Of a DNA stretch of 64,000 bases, positions 60,086 through 64,000 are shown piece by piece. Under the pieces are notes generated by a model, which saw nothing but the letters and a program-made list of their open reading frames with translations, made no database searches and had not been told where the DNA came from. This DNA is from Mycobacterium sp. Its GTDB lineage: Bacteria; Actinomycetota; Actinomycetes; Mycobacteriales; Mycobacteriaceae. The DNA lies in the NCBI GenBank assembly GCA_020438865.1, contig JAGQTU010000007.1:1-64000 (forward strand), given 5' to 3'. The position numbers and the translations under genes are program-made. The first letter of the stretch is position 1, and every line of letters begins with the position of its first letter.

Positions 60086-60748
60086 TCATGGATCTCCGTG
60101 ATTGGAACGTTCTTCGTTGTAGCGCGGCGCCGTCGGACTGCTGTACGCCTTCGGAGTGCTATAGCGGTCAACGACCACCGCAGCGAAGACGGCTGCGATC
60201 AAAGCCAACACGATCGCGACTGCGAGGTTCAGTAGGACATTCGGAGACGATCGATGCAGGGGTGGAGTGGCAGGCTGCAGTGTGGCGACCTGGATGATCG
60301 TCGCCGAGCCTTCAAGGTTGACCACAACCACTTGCATTTGATTAGCGATTTGGTTGGCGGTGGAGGCGGCCCGTGCAGCCGTCGGCGCCGACACGGAAAC
60401 GTCGATCACCGAGGTGTCCTTCGGGATCGTGACCTCCATTTTCTCGACGAGTTGGGGCACGGTGACACCCAGGCGGAGGTTGTCGATGACCGGTTGCAGA
60501 ACCGGATCGGTGGTCACCACCTGTGCATAAGTCTTCATGCGGGCTGCCAGGTACAACTGGGCAGTTTGACGTGTTTCCACCTCCGCGTTCGCTGGGAGGT
60601 TAGGCGTGAACAGCATTTGAACGGTCGCTGTGTAACTCGCCGGAATGAGAAATCCGGCACCTCCGAGGGTCGCCCCAACGAACAGGAAGGTCAACAGGAA
60701 TACCAGCCGACGCCGTAACAGCAGGCGGCAGTAGCTGCGAAGATCCAT
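60086..60748 (-). CDS. Wzz/YveK-type polysaccharide chain-length determinant
   Basis: 220 residues. MDLRSYCRLLLRRRLVFLLT gives the N-terminal transmembrane helix, followed by a periplasmic region with PASYTATVQMLFTPN and a helical middle, then a Pro-rich segment (PATPPLHRSSPN) before the second helix (VLLNLAVAIVLALIAAVFAA). This is the Wzz topology of chain-length regulators and capsule co-polymerases. There is no C-terminal tyrosine kinase domain. It is first in the minus-strand run Wzz-like, BcsB-like, epimerase and diverges from the methyltransferase. Confidence 0.85.
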   Translation of the reverse strand: MDLRSYCRLLLRRRLVFLLTFLFVGATLGGAGFLIPASYTATVQMLFTPNLPANAEVETRQTAQLYLAARMKTYAQVVTTDPVLQPVIDNLRLGVTVPQLVEKMEVTIPKDTSVIDVSVSAPTAARAASTANQIANQMQVVVVNLEGSATIIQVATLQPATPPLHRSSPNVLLNLAVAIVLALIAAVFAAVVVDRYSTPKAYSSPTAPRYNEERSNHGDP

Positions 60749-60959
60749 ATTCCACCAGACGTGTCGACACTCATGTGAAGCTTGCGCGTCAACGTACGGC
60801 CTGCTCCTCGACGGGCAATAATACGTGCCTCGGCGATTATTGTCTGGCGGAACGACCCGTGGCTTTGTGTAGTCGAAGTAACCCTTCGTGAAGCTTGGCT
60901 TGAACCCCCCGCCAGCGCCGTAGACTCAGTGGCGATCTTGCTACCGACCGGGGAGTCTC
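60749..60959. other. 211-bp divergent control region of the polysaccharide island
   Basis: Besides the inverted repeat it has a 10-bp direct repeat GTGAAGCTTG at 60775-60784 and 60888-60897. No gene. It must contain the promoters of both divergent units. Confidence 0.5.
60816..60842. promoter_or_regulatory. AT-rich inverted repeat in the divergent polysaccharide promoter region
   Basis: CAATAAT, a 13-base spacer, then ATTATTG: 7-bp perfect arms, striking in this GC-rich genome. It lies midway between the Wzz-like gene and the methyltransferase gene, which diverge. A regulator operator for both units is a reasonable guess. Confidence 0.45.
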
Positions 60960-61640
60960 GTGGATCTGAACGCGTCAGGACCAACACTGCACCGAGGCGG
61001 GCAGAGCAATTGGATGATCGCCGAGGAGGTACTTGACTTCCTGACCGAACACGTGAACAAGGACTCCGTGACCGTGGAGACCGGCGCGGGCTACTCGACC
61101 ATCGTGTTCGCCCAACTCGGTGCCAAGCACACCGCGATCACTCCGGCCACTGACGAGGTACAGAGGATCAGGGCCTATTGCAACGAGCAGGGTATCGCGA
61201 CAGATCGGACGACCTTCAGAATCGGATACTCCCAAGATGTCCTTCCCGATCTCGAGGTCACCGACGTGGACCTCGCCCTCATCGACGGTGGGCACGGCTT
61301 CCCGATCCCGGCGATCGATTACTTCTATCTGGCGCCTCGGTTGCGCATCGGGGGTTACTTACTGATCGACGATGTGGACGTCTGGACTGGACACATGATC
61401 GTCTCGGTACTCAAGAGGGAGCCCGAATGGGAGTTCCGGGGCAAGCTGGCCCGCCGCACTGCAGTGTTTCGAAAGACAGCGCCTTTCGTGGCGCGCGAGT
61501 GGTGCGACCAGCCGACGGTGGTGAAGAAGAGCCGAGTTCGAATGTTCGTCCGAAAGGCCGCAAACGGCACCGAGCATCTTCTTAGAGGCGACTTCAAAGG
61601 CGTGCGGGAACGTATCGAGCGAGCTCGCAACCCACTATGA
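60960..61640 (+). CDS. class I SAM-dependent methyltransferase
   Basis: 226 residues from a GTG with GGGGAG 5 bases upstream. SAM-binding motif VETGAGYSTIVFA (residues 39-51), an acidic residue-containing strand near LALIDGGHGFPIPAID, and LLIDDVDVW. It resembles methyltransferases that modify sugars or small exported glycans (Methyltransf_24 type). It is coupled to the GT2 gene by an ATGA overlap, so a role in capping or decorating the polysaccharide is likely, though inferred only from context. Confidence 0.8.
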   Translation: MDLNASGPTLHRGGQSNWMIAEEVLDFLTEHVNKDSVTVETGAGYSTIVFAQLGAKHTAITPATDEVQRIRAYCNEQGIATDRTTFRIGYSQDVLPDLEVTDVDLALIDGGHGFPIPAIDYFYLAPRLRIGGYLLIDDVDVWTGHMIVSVLKREPEWEFRGKLARRTAVFRKTAPFVAREWCDQPTVVKKSRVRMFVRKAANGTEHLLRGDFKGVRERIERARNPL

Positions 61641-62485
61641 CGTTGCTCATCGTCTCACCGCTGCACAATGAGGTGCATAACGTGTCGGGCCTCGTCTCAA
61701 CAGTTCGGGAGCAGCGGTTTCGCGACTTCGATTGGGTGGTGGTCGACGATGGCAGCAGCGACGGCACCGCCGAAGAACTCGCGAAGGTCGACACCGACCA
61801 TCTGGCCACCGTGTTGACCAAGGCCAACGATGGCGGACTGATTGGCGGGTCGGACTTCAGTTCATGGCGATTCGGCGTTGCGCACGCACTGCCTCGAAAG
61901 CCGTATTCGCACGTCATGAAGTTGGACGCGGATGTGCGACTGGCTCCCGATTACCTCGACCGGGTAATGAAACTTGCACGTGGCCGAGTGGGTATTGCAG
62001 GCGGCGTAATCGTGACGAAGGGCATGACCGAGCAGAAGTTTCACGTACCCGGTTCTGTCAAGCTGTACACGGCCGAAGCATTTCGCGCGACGGCATCGAT
62101 GCCAACGGCGCTCGGCTGGGATGTGCTGGACGAAGTCGCGGCGAGTCTGGCGGGTTTCGAAACGCGCGTGGACTCCGACGCCCATTTCGAGATGACGCGG
62201 GCCGTTGGCGCAAGCGAGGGAGAGATCCACGGTCGGTACCGCAATGGTCGCGTTTGTCGGTGGACCGGCTACTCGTTCCCCTACTTCCTCCTGCATTGCG
62301 GCCGCTACGTTGCTCGGCGTCCGTACGTCGTGGGATCGCTCGCCATGCTGTGGGGCTACCTCGGTGCAGGCCGCGGTCCATTCACCCTGGAGATGAAGAA
62401 AGCGCATGCCCGAATGCAGCGTGGGAAGCTAGCGCGGGCTTTGCGTAATCCGTTCAGCTTCTGGCGCGACGCCTACAAGATCTAA
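61637..62485 (+). CDS. family 2 glycosyltransferase
   Basis: 282 residues with a GT-A fold: LLIVSPLHNEVHNVSGLVST, WVVVDDGSSDGTAEEL (UDP-sugar site), MKLDADVRLAPDYLD (DxD metal site), and a later acceptor-side region. No obvious transmembrane helices beyond a hydrophobic C-terminal patch (PYVVGSLAMLWGYLGAG), so probably a peripheral cytoplasmic enzyme. Coupled to the methyltransferase; it converges on the GT-B gene with a 4-base overlap. Confidence 0.9.
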   Translation: MTLLIVSPLHNEVHNVSGLVSTVREQRFRDFDWVVVDDGSSDGTAEELAKVDTDHLATVLTKANDGGLIGGSDFSSWRFGVAHALPRKPYSHVMKLDADVRLAPDYLDRVMKLARGRVGIAGGVIVTKGMTEQKFHVPGSVKLYTAEAFRATASMPTALGWDVLDEVAASLAGFETRVDSDAHFEMTRAVGASEGEIHGRYRNGRVCRWTGYSFPYFLLHCGRYVARRPYVVGSLAMLWGYLGAGRGPFTLEMKKAHARMQRGKLARALRNPFSFWRDAYKI

Positions 62486-63558
62486 ACCGGCGCGTTGAAG
62501 GCCGAATGGGCGGCGAATGCGGGTTCGGCTTCCACAAGTTCTCGAACGACCTTCGACGGGAGGTGCCGGCCATCTGCGGCAGCGAGACCGCGATAACACG
62601 CGAGGTGTAGGGCGATCCCCGTCGACCAATCCCATCGGGTGAGGTCCGGCAACCCAGAGGGCGGCGTACGGATAAGTGCGTCGTGCAACTTGACCCCCGT
62701 CAACGGTCCGTCGTACAGCATCAACCATTGCTCCCCTACCTCGCGAGCAATGAATTCGTTGAACGGACTGCGCTGAGCGAGAACAGGGCGGCCGACACTG
62801 AGCGCGTAGATCAGCGCTCCCGAGTTGTGCATATGCGGATACGGAAGGCACACGAGTTTGTGCCGAAGAACTTCGGCCGTGAGTTCATCGTCATCGCGGT
62901 GCCGGACGTCAAGCACCGACGAAGGGACGTCGGCCATCAACGCACGCAGCGAGCGTTCGTAGGATGCATCGATCGCGCGGCCGGTGATCGTGAGCGTCGC
63001 CTCGGCGTCGTGCGCCGCCGTGATAAGGGATTCGATTCCCTTGTACCTGCGTAGCCAGCCGAACAGGATGACGTCTCGCTCGGGTTCCCGTGGTGACATG
63101 TCGATGCCATGTTCTCTCAGCCACGCACGATAATCACCGTGGAGGATGACAACACCGCGGGTTCGGTCGTTCCGCTCGGATTCGTTGAGGTATATGCGGA
63201 GGGTGACAATTCGTTCCAGTGCCCGGTACAGCACCCGCTCGATGCCGCGGTCTGCCTCGTGGGACGAGAGGTCATGCACCGTCAAGACAACCGGCACGTC
63301 GCGCAGGCGTAGTCGGGCGAGGAGCACAGCCGATAGGACCCTCTTGACGATCGTCTTCGCCCATCCGTTGGCGCGATAAAGCTGCTCGGGCCAGTGCACA
63401 TGAAATACGTCCGGACGAGAGAAGAGGGCAGCGCGCCACGATAACGGTTCGACATCGCAGTACGCACTGAGGCCAGTGACCAGCTGCTGCAAATAAGGAT
63501 TGTCGTCATCTTTTAGCGGTCCCGTCGACATCAACACCTTCAGGCGTGGTCCGCTCAT
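62482..63558 (-). CDS. GT-B glycosyltransferase (GT1/GT4-like)
   Basis: 358 residues. The N-terminal Rossmann half has DVFHVHWPEQLYRANG and VPVVLTVHDLSSHEADRGIE; the C-terminal half has DVILFGWLRRYKGIESLITA and the nucleotide-sugar site CLPYPHMHNSGALIYALSVG. It resembles the polysaccharide glycosyltransferases related to GumH/beta-mannosyl enzymes; donor and acceptor are not readable. The ATG overlaps the stop of the flippase-like gene (ATGA). Confidence 0.85.
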   Translation of the reverse strand: MSGPRLKVLMSTGPLKDDDNPYLQQLVTGLSAYCDVEPLSWRAALFSRPDVFHVHWPEQLYRANGWAKTIVKRVLSAVLLARLRLRDVPVVLTVHDLSSHEADRGIERVLYRALERIVTLRIYLNESERNDRTRGVVILHGDYRAWLREHGIDMSPREPERDVILFGWLRRYKGIESLITAAHDAEATLTITGRAIDASYERSLRALMADVPSSVLDVRHRDDDELTAEVLRHKLVCLPYPHMHNSGALIYALSVGRPVLAQRSPFNEFIAREVGEQWLMLYDGPLTGVKLHDALIRTPPSGLPDLTRWDWSTGIALHLACYRGLAAADGRHLPSKVVRELVEAEPAFAAHSAFNAPV

Positions 63559-64000
63559 CCGCTACTCCTTCCGCGCCGCACACTGCGGACAAGCGCCAAC
63601 AGAACGCCCATGTCGTGACGGTAGCTTGGAAATGCCATGGCGGCCGCGCTTACCGCGGTGAACGCGATTGTCCCGATGACCAGAGCAGCGAGATCATGCA
63701 GCCCGTTGGCGATGTGGCCCGCAACATAGGCAGAGATGGCGGCGACCGTGAATAGGACCGCGGGCCGCACTGCCGGAAGAAGGACGAGGCCGGGAGGAAC
63801 ATCTGCGCGAGGAAGCGCATAGCCGGCAGCGGAAATGAGTAGGAGGGCCTGCCCGATTGCGACGGCCAGGGCTACCCATAGCGGTCCTTGGGCGACCGCG
63901 GCGATGACAAGCGAAATCATGGCGAGACGGCCGCCCAGTTCGGTGGCGAACAGCAGGCCAGTCTTGCCCTGCGAGAGCAGCACCCAGTAAGGCACCCATC
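63555..64000 (-). CDS. polysaccharide flippase-like membrane protein, C-terminal part (runs off the window)
   Basis: The reading frame stays open to the window edge. The visible 148 codons hold four to five hydrophobic helices (MISLVIAAVAQGPLWVALAV, GLVLLPAVRPAVLFTVAAIS, LAALVIGTIAFTAVSAAAMA) and end in a basic tail VRSVRRGRSSG. This pattern fits the C-terminus of a Wzx/MurJ-like (MOP superfamily) oligosaccharide flippase. The N-terminal part beyond base 64000 is needed to be sure. Confidence 0.65.
   Translation of the reverse strand, partial: WVPYWVLLSQGKTGLLFATELGGRLAMISLVIAAVAQGPLWVALAVAIGQALLLISAAGYALPRADVPPGLVLLPAVRPAVLFTVAAISAYVAGHIANGLHDLAALVIGTIAFTAVSAAAMAFPSYRHDMGVLLALVRSVRRGRSSG

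Overview
The window is chromosomal DNA of a mycobacterium, most likely a rapid-growing (Mycolicibacterium-type) species. It is visibly GC-rich, uses GTG starts freely and has many ATGA, GTGA and TGATG stop/start overlaps. It carries mycobacterial signature genes: the GlnX-GlnH-PknG set, VirR, MutT3, LpqL, an MPT64-like antigen, a SodC lipoprotein and a DUF3263 protein. From memory of the M. tuberculosis map, the backbone is colinear with Rv0440 down to Rv0408 in reverse orientation. The backbone runs groEL2, SDR, moeA2, psd, pssA, AAA ATPase, Lon-domain protein, YbdK ligase, sodC, virR, DUF3263, def, GNAT, xthA, thiC, thiD, hydrolase, lpqL, thiG, thiS, thiO, thiE, mutT3, glnX, glnH, pknG, ackA, pta.

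Layout. 1-5 kb: the 5' end of groEL2 behind two CIRCE operators, a fossil SDR C-terminus, an inserted block (cupin, DEAD/DEAH helicase, SRPBCC, HAD phosphatase), then the intact SDR. 5-10 kb: moeA, then phosphatidylethanolamine synthesis (psd, pssA) with a VCP-like AAA ATPase. 10-19.7 kb: an insertion relative to M. tuberculosis with a complete Mrp/Mnh cation/proton antiporter operon (A and B fused, then C, D, E, F, G), a coupled methyltransferase, an MPT64 homologue and a SpoIIAA/STAS-like protein. 19.7-25.8 kb: Lon-like protein, lipoprotein, YbdK-type ligase, a SodC that seems to have lost its metal ligands, VirR, DUF3263, peptide deformylase, acetyltransferase and exonuclease III. 25.8-30 kb: a quinone-oxidoreductase-like MDR protein, an MgtC/DUF4010 membrane protein and a DHA2 exporter. 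30-33 kb: TPP riboswitch-thiC-thiD-hydrolase. 33-38.5 kb: a flavin monooxygenase, a small membrane protein, two permeases and an unknown protein. 38.5-47.8 kb: LpqL peptidase, an S53 peptidase coupled to a zinc-ribbon membrane protein, and the second thiamin cluster (riboswitch-thiO-thiS-thiG-SGNH hydrolase, with thiE divergent). 47.8-52.5 kb: mutT3 and the glnX-glnH-pknG amino-acid-sensing operon. 52.5-53.7 kb: a DUF559 gene between imperfect direct repeats. 53.7-56.9 kb: ackA and pta.

56.9-64 kb: synteny with M. tuberculosis ends and base composition becomes less GC-rich. This end is a polysaccharide island with a sugar epimerase, a BcsB-like secreted/anchored protein, a Wzz-like chain-length protein, a methyltransferase, a GT2 and a GT-B glycosyltransferase, and the end of a flippase-like membrane protein that runs off the window. 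It is the best candidate for an undescribed system, because it mixes a synthase-type accessory (BcsB-like) with Wzx/Wzz-type parts. No tRNA, rRNA, CRISPR array or intact insertion sequence was seen.
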